Part shown: in pieces, positions 12,522 through 25,200 of the stretch
Numbering within the stretch: the first letter of the stretch is position 1
Layout of the letters: every line of letters starts with the position of its first letter
Assembly: GCF_002078875.1 (NCBI RefSeq)
Contig: NC_034410.1
Location: 146,923,200 to 146,987,199, forward strand
DNA from: Numida meleagris
Taxonomy: Eukaryota; Chordata; Aves; Galliformes; Numididae
Direction: 5' to 3'
Length of the DNA: 64,000 nucleotides
Position numbers and translations under genes: made by a program
The notes under the pieces: model-generated
Told to the model about the DNA's origin: nothing
What the model saw: only the letters and a program-made list of their open reading frames with translations
The model's database searches: none

Positions 12522-14004
12522 TGCTGCCTTGTGTTGGTACTGCAGAACAGCACAGTGTTGGATATGCGAGCTTGGACTCTTTATGACTGAAAGCAGCTAA
12601 ATCTAGTGCACTGAACTCACACCTCTGCCTCTTCTTACCTCTTACAGCGTCTCGTATTGAGCTGTATGAGCCTCTCTGGGTTTGTGAATCCAGTGCCAGG
12701 TGTCATCCAGCAATAGTTTGTACTTTCTGCAGAGCTGAGCACTGAATTCTTTACATTCAAATTCATTATTTCCAACTTCTCTTTAACCCACTTTCCTCCC
12801 TATATGGTACCCTGCAGCTCTGCTCTACCTCGGAGTCCTGTCCAACATCTTTTCCTTTTTCCAACACCGAGGACCAGGATCTCTTAATGGAAACTTGAAC
12901 CTTTCAGGTTTGCAAAGGGCACTGGAAAACCACAGCTCTGCCCTGTCTAGCACTTCCCCATATGGACTTAAGAGTGAGAAAAGCACTGTGTAGTTGAGTT
13001 GTCTCAGGAAAATACTTTTTCTTGAGGTCTGGGATGTGATCCCATGCCTAAAGCTGAGCCTCTGAATTGTCTTCACTTCTCTATCCAGCACTAATATCTA
13101 TGGCACTTTCACCCACCACCAACCTTGAGGTTAACTAGATGTCTTGAGCTGCAAATACACTTTAAAAAATGGTTACTTTTGTAGGAACAAATTTAGGAAA
13201 ATTACGGGGCAGGGGAACAGAAGGTGGGCATGAGATTGCAATGTGCTGTCATCTTCTTGTGCAGTCTACAGGATATGAGGTGTTGTAACCTCATTTCTAG
13301 CACTCACTGTCCCATCAACTTCTGAGATCTGTACCAAAGAACAGGAACAGAATTTCAAGGGCAAAAATGGAAGAATGAGTACTTTTTAGATTTTTTTTTT
13401 TTTTGCCATGACAGGAAATATTAAGGTTTATGTGTGGGAACAGGTATTCTTTAAGTTAAATACTTTACATTTGCAAATTGTGGGTTGTCTGCCATTAAGC
13501 ACATGCTGTCATGGCAGCAGGAAGCTGGTTTGGAATTTTGTGCTGTGAGTTGTTTTACTCAGGTTCTGGATGGTGCAAACCCTAGAGGAGTACATCCAAG
13601 AGCCACAGCCACAACCTCCTTCCTGCCCTATTTTCCTCTTCAACACAGAGTGCAGTAATGGCAATTTGGTCCCATTAACCCATTGGGATTGGGTTCTTTT
13701 TTTGCTCACAGAAGGGTTATGATGCTCAGTGGGACCTCCACATCTTGACAGCTTGTATCAGCTTTCCAGTACATCCCTTACATCTGTATGTGGTCACTTC
13801 AAAGGATGAATGGAGGCTTCAAGGGATGGGTGGAGTGTAATGAGCCCATTGATAGCATATATTGTGTTGATTCAGCTCCCAAACATTGCACTGAGGTCTT
13901 GACGTTGAGTTACTTAAAGTTTTGAATAGTCAGATTTGCTGCTCCAGTCTTTTGAGTCCTGGGTTTGCTTTTGCTGAGCAATTGGACCTCAGGAGAAGGT
14001 CAAC
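12522..14004. other. 3' flank of the CYLD-like gene, no further gene seen
   Basis: No canonical AATAAA is visible in the first 1.4 kb after the stop, so the 3' UTR length is unknown. Short poly-T runs occur (13390-13404). No open frame resembles a known protein. Confidence 0.5.
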
Positions 14005-14450
14005 TATGAGCCAGTTCCGGTCCCCATGGTATAAGAAGAGACAGGGACAGACTGGAAAGAGTCCAATGGAAGGCCACCAAGATGCTGTAGGACTTGGAGC
14101 ATCTCCCTTATGAGAGGATGAGAGCCTGGAGCAGAGGAGGCTCGAAAGATCCTATCCATGGCCATAAATCCCTGTAGGGTGCTGCAAAGGGGATGGAGCC
14201 AGTGGTGCACAGTGCCACGCCAAGAGGGTCTGAGGTCAACTGGAACCCAGGAGCTTGCTGTTCCCATCAGGAAGCGCTGCTGTGGTGGAATGTTGGTACC
14301 AGTGGCTGAGAGTTGTGGAGTCTCCTTGAAGTTCTTCAATAATCCCACGGATATAATCCGGGGGAACCTCCTCCAGGTGTCCCTGTTTGAGCAGAGGTTG
14401 AACCAGATGGCTTCAGGAGGTGCCTTCCAATCTCAACAACCATTGGGTGA
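14005..14450 (+). repeat. Older CR1 LINE copy
   Basis: The segment starts with the CR1-type CCATGGTATAAGAAGAGACA and GGAAGGCCACCAAGATG, and ends with AACCAGATGGCTTCAGGAGG followed by CCTTCCAATCTCAACAAC, a diverged CR1 3' region in forward orientation. Confidence 0.6.
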
Positions 14451-14487
14451 GCTAACATCTGTAGGAGAGCCACAAACACCAGTGCAC

Positions 14488-14493
14488 AATAAA
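14488..14493 (+). terminator. Candidate polyadenylation signal AATAAA
   Basis: This is the first exact plus-strand AATAAA I found downstream of the CYLD-like stop codon. It lies just after a CR1 copy and about 2 kb from the stop, so it could be the distal end of that transcript or a chance match. Confidence 0.25.
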
Positions 14494-15176
14494 GAAGAAA
14501 AGCTTTTCCAGTTTTTTTGAGCCTTAAGGCACCCATCGTGAATGCCTGATACCAAAGCAGTGTGGAGACTCTCGCGGGTAGAAGAGATGGTGATAGATCT
14601 ACCAATGGACCATCCCAAGGAACTTGAGATCTGATGACCGTTTCCATTGGCTCTCCTGTATGGCCATGGAGAGGTGGTGATGGGATGGAGCCTGCTGCTG
14701 CCTCACTGTCTTATCTGTTTAATGTTACTCTTTGTTATCATGTAAGAACTCAAGGCTGTCTTTTCTCAGGAGTTCTGTGGGCAAAGTTTAATAACAAAAA
14801 GTGTTTTTTTCCTCTCTGGAAGTGCTGAGATACAGTGGCTTACAACCCCACAGGCCCAGCAGTGAGTGTTATCCTCTCGGCTGTTTTTATAAGTGGGACA
14901 CAATCACGTTTTTGTTGTAGTTTTTCTTTTTTTCCATCAACAAGTGCTACAAAGATCTAAAAATGGAGAAAGAAAAAACACAAAAAACCCCACCACCATA
15001 AATACAACATTTCTTATCCAGACTTTTGCTGGGAATGGGTGCAAGTCTTTACAGTGTGGGGCTCAGTTTTTGGTTGTAGAATTCCAAAGCTCAGGGAAAA
15101 GAATTTAATAGCACCTCTCTATTACAAACCAGAACAGGATTAGAGAAGAACACACATAGCTCAGAAAGGCACATGA

Positions 15177-15182
15177 TTTATT
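15177..15182 (-). terminator. NAPRT polyadenylation signal
   Basis: The plus strand reads TTTATT, which is AATAAA on the minus strand, about 500 bases after the NAPRT stop codon. It gives a 3' UTR of about 0.5 kb. Confidence 0.55.
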
Positions 15183-15683
15183 CTTTGACATTTTTATCCA
15201 TTCCATGCAACGTTTCTGGATGATATTTGGTAAAACCTTCAGCCACTCATTGCTGCTGGCCCATGGGTACTCCCAGTGACACTCCAAAGGCTTTGGTGCA
15301 AGAATTAGGTGTAGGATGCCACAAAATGGGGACATGGGCTCCTGCTGAGCGTTAGGGATGGGTGACATCAATCCTGTCACCACTGAACGCACAGGGTTGG
15401 CTGGGCCACCGAGGTCAGCAAGGAAGAAGACGCGTTGCTCCCACAGCAATGCAGTGGATGTGGCTGGATGTGGCTCTCTCATCCCCTCCCAGCTCTGTCT
15501 GCCCCCTCCTTTTGTCCACAGCTTTGCAGTGAGGGGACCACAGGGAGCTCGTGCAGATCTTGCACTGTCCTCGAAGAAGCACCACAGAGCAGCAGAACCG
15601 TTAGAACCATCCCAATTAGTCGCCTGGTCTTCCAAAGAGCAGAAGTGCTGGTCCCAGTGCTGGGGGGTGATCTGGGGGACCCC

Positions 15684-18600
15684 TCACTGGCTAGCACGCT
15701 GCAGCTCTGCAAGGAGGAGATACAGCTTCTCTGTCACTGCCACCTGGAGCAGGAGCAAAAGGGGACAGTGAGTATGGCTCCATGGGGTCACTGTAGGTAT
15801 GCAGGGGCAGGAGGTTTGGGATGGGACAAGGATCATGCCTGGTAAGGGGGAAAACGTACCGGGTAGGGCTGGGGGTTGCGAAGCTGGCGGTGCACAGGGC
15901 TGAGCAGGTTAAGGGATGCTTGCGCATGGCCCCGTACCTCCTGCAAGCTGGGCAGCTCCTCACACACCTGTGGCATGGAGACATCATAGCATCCATACAT
16001 AGTGCCAACACCCCAAGCTTGGACAGCCCAGGGATGCAGGACAATGTGACCATGGTTGTGGTGGCACGATCTCAGCTTTTCTAACATCATAGGAACAGGG
16101 ACATCTCAAATTCTGGTGAATGACTGAGCAAGAGGCCACCACCCTGCCTTGTTTTTTTCTCAGTGAGGGAAGGACATCTCATTAATAGTGACATTCCCAT
16201 TGCCAGGCTGTCCTTATACAAGACATTTACTCAGTGGAGCAGCTGAATGAAGGACAGTTTCTTGCATGCAGAATATCTTAAGCTTTGTGCTGCAAAACTC
16301 CCATGGGACAACCCAAGAAAACCCACGTTGGTAAGACAAAACCTCATCCCTCCACTGGCAAACAGGATTTCCCATGGAGATGTCCCATCCCCAGGGGCAC
16401 TGTGCCTTGCCAGCATTGCTGAGGGAGTCTTCTCACCCTACGTGCAGCATGGACAGACCCACCACCACCACCCTGACCCAAACCCATAATGGGGAGAGAG
16501 GAGAGCTGCTCTGACCTGTCCATCTCTCAAGTACATGCGATGGAGGGGCTCCACTGCATTTGGCCAGACCTTGGTGGCCTCTCCTTTCCTCCCCAGGACG
16601 TGGACCACCAACTCCTGCCCCACGCTGGGTGAGGGTTCATCCTCCAGGGCCATCAGGTCCATGAAGGGATGACCTGACGGGATGAAGGGTTAAGGGCCAG
16701 CAGGTGACACTGGTGACAGGACTTTGGAGCAGTAAGAGGAACAGGCCAATGGGGCAGGAATTTTCTAACTCAGTGGAGCTCACCAGCATCATCGTAGAGC
16801 CGATATATTGCTTTAATCCCTGGGATCGTCATCTTCTCCTCCTCCTCTGTGAACTTCAGGCACGGGGAGCCATTAACCTCCACCAGCTGTGGAAAAAGAA
16901 GTGATGGGGATGTACACCTTATTTTTTCACAAAAACACCATCCCTGGAGATTTTCAAGAAAAGGGTAGATGTGGCACTTATGGACATAGTTAGTGGACAA
17001 GGTGGTGATGGTTCAATAGTTGAACTTGATCTTAGAGATCTTTTCCTGTCATATATGACTTTATTCCCGCTCACGCTGGTGCCAGGGACCATGCAGAGCT
17101 CTGTGTCCGATGCAAAATAACTGAGTAAATCATTAAAAAAATCCACAACCTCAAACCATCCCCACGCCAAGTGGGACAGAGCTGCTGATAATACCTTGTA
17201 AACACAGCCCAGCGATGGCTGCAGGGGACACGTCACCAGGTTTGTCCCCACGCCGACCATGTCAATCTCGCTTCCCTGGTGCAAAAGAGAAGACAATGAC
17301 CATCAACAGCTGTTCTTTTTTAATTAGGCTTGTGCTAAAACCAGAGCCATGGGGCAGGTCAGGGGCAGCTCTGCCCAAAAGTGCTTCCTGGTGTCCATCT
17401 GTCCATCCCACCCACTCATTCCAGGCAGAAACCCTTTTCTGTTCCCACCCAGGAGATGCTGAGTCACAGGAAGGTGACTGTCACATTTGTCCCTCCAGTG
17501 CTCCAGCCCCAACCTCACCTCTCGGACAAAGTCCTCCAGGCTCCGTTCGCTGATGTCGTTACTCACAGCAATGGGGATGCTCCCAAACCAGGGCACCTGG
17601 AAGCTGGAAACGAAGAATAGCAAGAGAATGAGTAGGAAGGCAGTCCCAGGCTTTGAGAGCCTGGATTTGGAGCCAATGGAGTCCCATTGGCTTGGAAAGC
17701 CAATGACCACCCCATAGAGAAGCAAGGGCTCCCACTCGAACAGCCAGAGACGCAGGACACGCAAAGGCGTGGGTACCCAGGGTGGGGAAGCAGGGGATGC
17801 TCTCCGGATGTCTTGCAGGACTCACTGAGCACCGCAGGCTCGGAGCACCCCCCGGGTCTCCTTGGACTGCTGGATGAGGTCCCCGCTATCCAGGCGCACC
17901 CCGATGGCGCGGTACCCCAACTGGTGTAGGGCCAACGCTACTGCACAGAAATTGGGCAAACCGCTCCTGACAGGGGCAAGGAGAAGGATTAGTGCCCATG
18001 TCTTGCACCAGGTGACAATGAAAGATGGGGACACAGCAAGAAGGGCCACCTCATGACACAGTAGGTGTCCAGCAGCCCCTGGAAGTCCTGTGGAAAGGCG
18101 ATGGCGTAGGACACGAAGGCAGCCAGCTCACCGCGGTTGGGTTTGTCACTGGGGGTCCCCAGCAGCTCACACACCCGCTGCAGCCATGACTCGGCCAGGG
18201 ATGGGAGATCCATGGGCTCCCCACCTGCCAGCGGTGTCAGGACCTGCTTGGGGACATCAGTGATGGCACTGAAGCAATCACGTTGGCTTCAGTGGATGAA
18301 ATGAGTTCCATTGTGTGCCTTGTGCACCCCGTACCATGTGCATCCCATTTCCCTTCCAGCAGCTATGGGGATGCCTAAGCCTACAGACACATCTGGGATG
18401 TCCCATCCCCACGGTCACATCAGGATTGTCCCATCCCTGACCCGTTTGCCACCACTCACTCTGGGCTGCACCTCCTCCAGCGACCTGAAGGACATGATGA
18501 AGGAATGGGCGACGGTGCCGCGCACTGGGATGCCATAGAGTTTCCCTGCCAGGATGTTACTGGTGCAGTCAAAGCCTACATGGAGGGATGAGGGATGACA

Positions 18601-20471
18601 ACGTGACCACAACATGGCAGGGATAAGTGGGGCAGCGCTCACCTCCGATATAGGAATACTTGGAGGCAGAAAGTCCACCATCTGGACCCTGGGCGCGACG
18701 TAGACCCAACTCCATCAGCTTCATCTCTGGGCCAGCGAGGAGGCGGAATCGAGCGGCGTTGGTGGCCACCAGGCTGGAAGGGCCAAGTCACACCAAGTCA
18801 CGTTGGGAATAAAAGGGACCTTCACTTGCTTGGGGACCATCACAACTCAGACACAGCCAAGATGCAGGGCCAACAGTTGATACAACATTGGGAAGGACTA
18901 AGGGGACCATGAGGAACAACTCAGCTTGGACACAGAGATAACAGTTGATCCAGCAGAGATGGACACATTCCCCTGTAGAACCCTAAAAAGGCTGTAGGGT
19001 CCCCTACCTGGCGTAGCTGACCAAGCACAGCAAGGTGGTCTCCAGCAGTTGCACCACCAGCAGCGGTCCCTTCACCTGTAGGAGCGGGACCTGCAGGGAC
19101 AGCTCAGTGACATCCCCACAGCCGCACGCACCAGGGGCGGGGATATGGGGACGCTTGGCCATGTGTCGCACCCTGGAGAAGACAACAGAGCCTTCAGGCA
19201 CAGAGGTGACGGTCACCTCAGAGGCATCCACAGTGCAGAGGTAATCGAAGAAGGCATCCTCCGTCGTGCTGGGCAGAACCGAGCGCAGGTAGGCGATGTC
19301 TGCAGGGACGTCAGCTCGTGTCCCTGTCCCTTGCAGGGCATCATCCCTCCAAGGGACTCCCCCCAGTGTCCTCCTGGTCCCTAAGCTCCTCTGGAGGAAC
19401 CCCAAGTGCCACCAAGGGGTTTCCTGTTCCCTCTGAGGGATGTCCCTTTCTCCATCAGATCCCTCTAAGGGATCTGTGTTCCCTACATCCCTTTGAGGAC
19501 TCAGTTCCCTGTCAGAGAGGTCTCTGTGTCCCATAGATCTTCCTGAGGGAAGTCCTTGTCCCTCTCTAAGGGATGTCTCCATGATCCACCTGAGGACTCA
19601 TATTCCCCTGATGGCACATCTCTGTCCCCCCACACCAGGCCCCTGTCCCTTAAGACCTTCTGAGGGACATCCTTGTGCCCCATAGATCCTCCTGAGGGAT
19701 GTCCCCATGTTGTCTATTTCCCTTTGAGAACTCAGATCCCTCTGAGGAGCCCCCTGTCCCTCTAAGGGACATCGCCATGACCCCATGATCCCTCTGAGAA
19801 CTCCAGACCTTCTGAGGGATGTCCATGTGCCCCCTCCAAGTCCCTCTGCAGAGTTCCCTGTCCCTCTAAGGGACGTACCAGTGCTGCCACCTCAGATCCC
19901 TGTCCCTCAAGTCCCTTGGAGGCACACCCTTGTCCCCTCCCATGTTTCTCTGAGGGATGTCCCCACGTCCCCCACATCCTACTGAGGAGTCTCCAGTTCT
20001 TCTAAAGAAATGCCCCTGTGTCACCTAGATCCCTTTGAGGACACTGGGGTCCCTCTGAGGGATATCCCTGTTCCCCCATCCCAGGCCCCTGACCCCCACG
20101 TACCCCTGAGGGCTGCTCCAGTACCCCACAGGACTCTGTTGAGTCCCCTGTCCCTCTGAGGGATGTCCCCAGGCCCCATCTGAGGACTCGGATCCCTCTG
20201 CGGGATGTCCCTGTCCCCAATCCAAGTCCCACAGACGAGTCCCCTGTCCCCCATACGGGACTTCCCCGCGCCCCACCGACCCACCCGCAGCCGAGAAGCG
20301 GAGCGCCCCGAGGCTGCGCAGGGCCTGGCCCAGCCCCGCGCCCACCGCGAAGGCGGCGCCGAAGGGCTCCCGGCGGAAGAAGAGTTCCGCGGCCGCGGGG
20401 TCCCGGTGCCGCCCCGTCCGCCACAGCGCGTACGCCATCGTCAGGTGGTACAAGTCCGCCAACGGCGCCAT
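15684..20471 (-). CDS. NAPRT: Nicotinate phosphoribosyltransferase, 551 aa
   Basis: Twelve exons (minus order): 20471-20285, 19299-19008, 18773-18643, 18575-18460, 18243-18050, 17966-17826, 17603-17519, 17275-17195, 16886-16784, 16673-16516, 15967-15860, 15743-15684. All join in phase, giving 551 aa (human 538). NAPRT makes nicotinate mononucleotide from nicotinic acid and PRPP in the cytosol, the first step of the Preiss-Handler route to NAD. Recognisable blocks are the N-terminal [109 protein letters not shown] and the C-terminal [11 protein letters not shown]. The ATG at 20471 was chosen because MAPLADLY matches the family N-terminus, although the frame stays open upstream through repeat sequence. 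GC boxes precede it. Intron 1 and the 5' flank are minisatellite. Confidence 0.95.
16915..17060 (+). repeat. CR1 fragment in NAPRT intron
   Basis: A forward CR1 segment (CCTGGAGATTTTCAAGAAAA, GTAGATGTGGCACTTATGG, then GTTGAACTTGATCTTAGAG) lies between NAPRT exons 8 and 9. Confidence 0.75.
19340..20260. repeat. Minisatellite filling NAPRT intron 1
   Basis: Degenerate units built on CTCTGAGGGATGTCCCTGTC recur across almost the whole intron between 19299 and 20285, with GAGGGATGTCC matches near 19436, 19693, 19813, 19951 and 20157. The TGTCCC core (GGGACA on the other strand) is shared with other arrays in the window. Confidence 0.8.
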
Positions 20472-20535
20472 CGGCGGAGCGGAGCGGGGCGGGGCGGGGA
20501 GAGAGCGGGGCAGCATGGGAGCGGGGCGGGGATGT
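20472..20535 (-). promoter_or_regulatory. NAPRT core promoter with GC boxes
   Basis: Immediately upstream of the ATG, plus-strand GGAGCGGGGCGGGGCGGGG and a second GGAGCGGGGCGGGG form Sp1-type GC boxes in CpG-rich DNA, with no TATA box. Transcription would run leftward. Confidence 0.5.
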
Positions 20536-21730
20536 GGGGACGTGGGGACACCTGGTGGGCATACGGGGTATGCGGTGGCTTCGAGGGGGTGTCTTGGTAG
20601 TTTAAGGAGAGGGACATAGGGGCACTTGGGGAAACAGGGCACTTGGTAGGGGACATTTCGGGATAGGAGGTGGCTTAGGGGGACACTTGGTGGCAGGCAC
20701 AGGAGACACTTAGGGACATGGAGCACTTGGTAGCTGAGACAGGATGCACAGGGGACACAGGCAGCACTTGGTGGCCTTTGGGAACAGGGACATAGGGGAC
20801 ACGGGGTACACTGGGTGACTTGGGAGGGGACAGGGAGGGTGCTTGGTGGCTTAGGAGGGGCACAGGAGACACTTGGGGCTGGGGAGCACTTGGTGGCTTT
20901 TGAAGGACAGGGACACTGCGGATATTGGTGGTTTGGTGGGGATGTGAGGGGCACATGGGGCACTTGGTTGCTTGTTGGGGGGAGTCGGACACAGGGCACT
21001 CAATGGGATGGAGGCACACAAGGGGCATTTTGTGGCTTGGGGGGACAGTCGGTGGCACAGGATGCACTTGGTGGCTTAGGAGGGGACATAAGGGCATTTG
21101 GCTTAGGGAGGCACATGGGGAGGACTTGGTAGCCTGGGGGCACAGGGGAGCACTTGGAGACTTAGGGACAGAGTAGTGAGCACATGGTGGTTTTGCGTGA
21201 CAGGGACATATGTGGGAGACTGGGCATGTGGTGGCTTGAGAGGGAGAGGAGCTTGATTGCACACACCTGGGGACACAGAGGCATCTAGGGGCTTAGAGGG
21301 AGACGTACAGAGCACTTGGTGGCTTGGGGAAACAGGCACATGGGGGGCAGCTGGTGACTTAAAGGGAGATCAGGAGCACAAGAGGGACAATTGGTGGCAT
21401 GTGGTAGCTTAAAGGGGGATGGGGACACAGTGGTCACATGGTGGCTTTTAGGGACAGAGAGACAGGTGGCAATGAAGGGTTTAGGGGGACAAGAGGGACA
21501 CCTGATGGCAGATAGGGAAAGTGCTTGAGGACACTTGGTAACTTGGGGCACACAGGCAGCACTTGGTGGCTTTGGAAGGTATGGAGGAAAGAGCTGGTGG
21601 CACTTTGTGTCTTAGGGGATACGGAGGTGACATAAGGCAGTGGAGACATGGGGCACACTGGGGGTAGAAGTGGACATGGCCCAGGGATACACAGGGCATG
21701 GAAGAACATAGGACACAGTGGACGGTAGCA
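20536..21730. repeat. Long G-rich minisatellite upstream of NAPRT
   Basis: About 1.2 kb of degenerate 35-60-base units contains GCACTTGGTGGCTTAGG and GGGACACAGG blocks (for example near 20765, 20887, 21065, 21313 and 21560). The plus strand is G-rich throughout. The array separates the NAPRT promoter from the 3' end of EEF1D. Confidence 0.85.
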
Positions 21731-22211
21731 CATGGATGACCACAGACACCAGGGCATAAGAGAGATTGTCACAGGGCAGGCACAGAGCACTGCAGTGCCA
21801 GTTTTCCTGGCAGGGTGGAGTTGTCACTGCTTGGGTGGGTGCTGCTGCAGCTCCATCTGCGCTTACAGTGCAGCCACACAGTGCCTCCCCCTTGCTAGGT
21901 GTTGGCAGCTGGACCTTGGACTCTGGCACTGTGACACCTCATGAACACCTACAGTTCAAAATGTCACCTCCCCTTTCCATAGGCCAGACTCAGCAGAGAC
22001 CTGGTTCTTCACAAGCCAAAGGACCTGCATTAGTGACCTGCTACAGGTAGCACAAACAGCAACCTGGAAACATAGGTACCTCCTCTTGTCTTTAGGTCTT
22101 TCCTTTTATCAAGAAGACGAGGGGAAATACCCCCAAAATCTTACAACACATCACTCTGGGGAAGTTGCACTTAACAGAGAAAGCCATCATCCAATCTGCA
22201 CTCCTTGATCT

Positions 22212-22217
22212 TTTATT
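22212..22217 (-). terminator. EEF1D: EEF1D polyadenylation signal
   Basis: The plus strand reads TTTATT, giving AATAAA on the minus strand only about 33 bases after the EEF1D stop codon. A very short 3' UTR is predicted. Confidence 0.8.
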
Positions 22218-22249
22218 CGTTACAGTATCAAGAGAGGATAGGTTTGCTT

Positions 22250-25200
22250 CTAGATCTTGTTGAAAGCAGCAATGTCAACACTTTGCACCTGCAACACAGC
22301 AAGAGCAGCAGCAAGAGGTCACCAAGGTGTTTTCAGGAAGAAAGCATTCACAGTGGGGGAATTCCTCACAGCACACACTCGTTCTGCTCAAAATAGATTG
22401 AGCATTGCACAAGTCTTAGGCCAGCTCCCCAGCTGTTATAACACCCACCCTCAAGGGTCATAACAGGACACGAGTGTGCTAGCTACTGCATCAATCTTTA
22501 GATAGTTCCTTTAGGTCATCCTTTCCACCCTCCATTTCCACAGTAGTGGAGGCAGAATGGGGATGGAGGCACCTCCAGCCTTAACCACCAGGGTTGAACT
22601 CGTGCATTCCCACCCTGGTGCTGCCTAGGTTGAGTGTAAAAGCAAGAGTTTGATGGATGATGAGCAGAAAGTCTGCAGAATGGCTTTATAAAGCTCAAGA
22701 GAAGTACTTACATAGTCCTCGAACTTGGTGATCTCCTCCTCCAGGATGTCTGTCCCAACTTTGTCGTCCTCCACTACACACTGGATTTGGAGTTTCTTAA
22801 TGCCATAACCCACTGGGACCAGCTTAGAGGCTCCCCACACGAGCCCATCCATTTGGACAGACCGCACGCACTCTTCCATCTTCGCCATGTCAGTTTCATC
22901 ATCCCACTGCAAGCACAGGGAAAAGGAATTTAATGTTTTCCTGGAGGTCACATGAGAATGACAAAAATCACAGAACTGCAGGAGTTGGAGGAGAATTCCT
23001 GGGATCATCACATGCAACCCCTCTCCACTCCATGAGATGGATTCTTCTTGCATCAACACATCTGCTTTGGAACAGCACAAAGGCTGCAGATCCCACCTGC
23101 AATATCCCACCTCCCTCTGAACCCCTGTTTGGAAACGTGCAGGTCAAACCTTCAGCTCAGATACACAAGTGAGATGATTTGCAGCCTCACTCAGGAGCTC
23201 TCCCACTTCACCTACTCACCGGCTTCACGTCCAGAAGGATGGAAGATTTGGCAATAAGACCTGGTTTCTTGGCCTTCTTCTCTGCATACTGACGCAGTCT
23301 CTCCTCCCGCACTTTGGCAGCCTCTTGATCTTCCTCTTCGTCATCGCTGCCAAAAAGGTCAATGTCATCATCATCATCTTCCTCTGCAGCAGCTGGCTCA
23401 GCTTTCTTTGCAGGTGAAGCAGACGGCAGCTCTACTTTCTTGGACGGAACACTGAATGGTTCCACTTTCTTCAGGAAGGTGACATGCATTCAAGTTTGCA
23501 GTAAGGAAAACGGAGAGAAGAGTTTACATTGCTACAGACAGTAAGCACAGTCCGCAAGATGTGAAGAATCAGCCAACAGCCATCAACATAGGACACTGGA
23601 CCAGAGGGACCTTTGAATTTGCCCAGCATGGCCATACTTCAATTCACAGAGCAAAAACAGTCAAGAGCTGATCCTTCTCTTAAGGGCTGACTGGTTCAGA
23701 ATATCTAGAGCACGAGCAGAAGAGCAGCTGAGAACCTGGCCTCACAGATCAGCCTGGCTGCATGCCGCAAGGCCACTATTTATCTAGAGGAGACCATACA
23801 CTGCCTCGAAGACTCTTGGAGGTGAACTGCTTGTCTCTTTCCACTCAAATGGAAAACATGCTATTTTCCAGGATGCTGTAAATCTACAGATTGACAAGCA
23901 AATTCCTACCAAAGGATTTACTGAAATTTATTTTCTCCCTCAACAAGAAAGGAGAAGGCACTAGCAACTGAGCACCTTCCCCAAGCATGAGCTTCCTTGC
24001 TTGTCTTCAGGTGCACTGTTTCCTTCTGCACATACTGCTTTGGGAAAGATAAGGCAGCTGCCAGAACTGCTGGGAAAGCTGCAACAATCTCATCCTAACT
24101 ACAGGCATCTCTCCATCCTCAGCACTGAGACAGACCTTGGAAGCGACATGGAACTTTGTGACAATAAAGCAGCACTTTGCTGAGACTCACCTGCGTTGGT
24201 GGAACTGGTGAGGGTTGGTGGGAGGTAGATTTTTCCAGAGCATTCAGGCGGCTTTCCAGCTTGAAGATGGCCTTCTGGAGATCTGCAACAACTGCAAGAA
24301 GTGGGGGGGGGGGGGGGGATGAGGGAAGGGAGGTTAGAAACTTGCTCATAGGCTCTGCATCAACTCTCATGTCAGGGCAAATTACCCCAACCAGTTTGCT
24401 TATATGACAGAGAATTCTCCTACTTACCACTGTGAAGGTTTTGATTTTCTACCTCCAGGTGAGAGATTCTGGAAAGAAGTTCATTTTGGTCACCAGGCCC
24501 AGAAGAACTTGTGCTTGCACTCTGCAACAAGGAAAATGGAAATGAAACCAATCTGTTAACCTACTCCCATGCTCAGTGGTTCAGTGAAACAAAACAGAGT
24601 CAAACCTTTGGGGAAGAAAATTTAAGAACTAAGCTAAGAACACGGACATTTTATCTGACAGCTTTAAAGAAAATATGCTAGCTCGATATAATGAAGCATG
24701 AAGCATCAAGAAGTTCCATCTGGCAATGATGAGCAAAGGATGAAGTCATTCCCTGCAGTCTCAGATCATCACTGAACACCACAAAATGTTTTGAAAGTTA
24801 TCACACTGAGTCCCTTCTATGGGGCAGGTGTCTCCTCTTACAGATGAGCTGAGGCACAGAGCACAGAAATGACCTGCTCACGTCACACAGCAAGTCACTG
24901 CAAAAGCTACAAAGAGATCACAGCATTTCTACACTCCCACCTTCCGCAGTCCAGCCTTCAGTTCCTCTCAAAGCAACTTAAACTTACTTGAACACACCCT
25001 GAGGGAGCAATTATACTGATTCAGCTTCAAATGCATTTGGTTTAACAGCAAAAAGGGCTTATCTGTAACTTTAGATCAGTGAAAAAGAAAGAAAATAAGA
25101 GTCCTTCATGCTTCAAGTGCCATTTATAACTGAACACAATAGTGAAAATTTATATTCTTCCAAGTGCACTCTGCAGATAATAATGTTGTTTTCAGTCACA

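Noticed and set aside
15105..15635. Minus-strand frame of 176 codons downstream of NAPRT
   Set aside because: It spans the NAPRT 3' UTR and its polyadenylation signal and contains no recognisable motif.
20025..20999. Minus-strand frame of 324 codons in frame with the NAPRT start
   Set aside because: It is Pro/Ser-rich translation of minisatellite upstream and downstream of NAPRT exon 1. The family N-terminus begins at 20471, and the frame runs through the intron donor at 20284.
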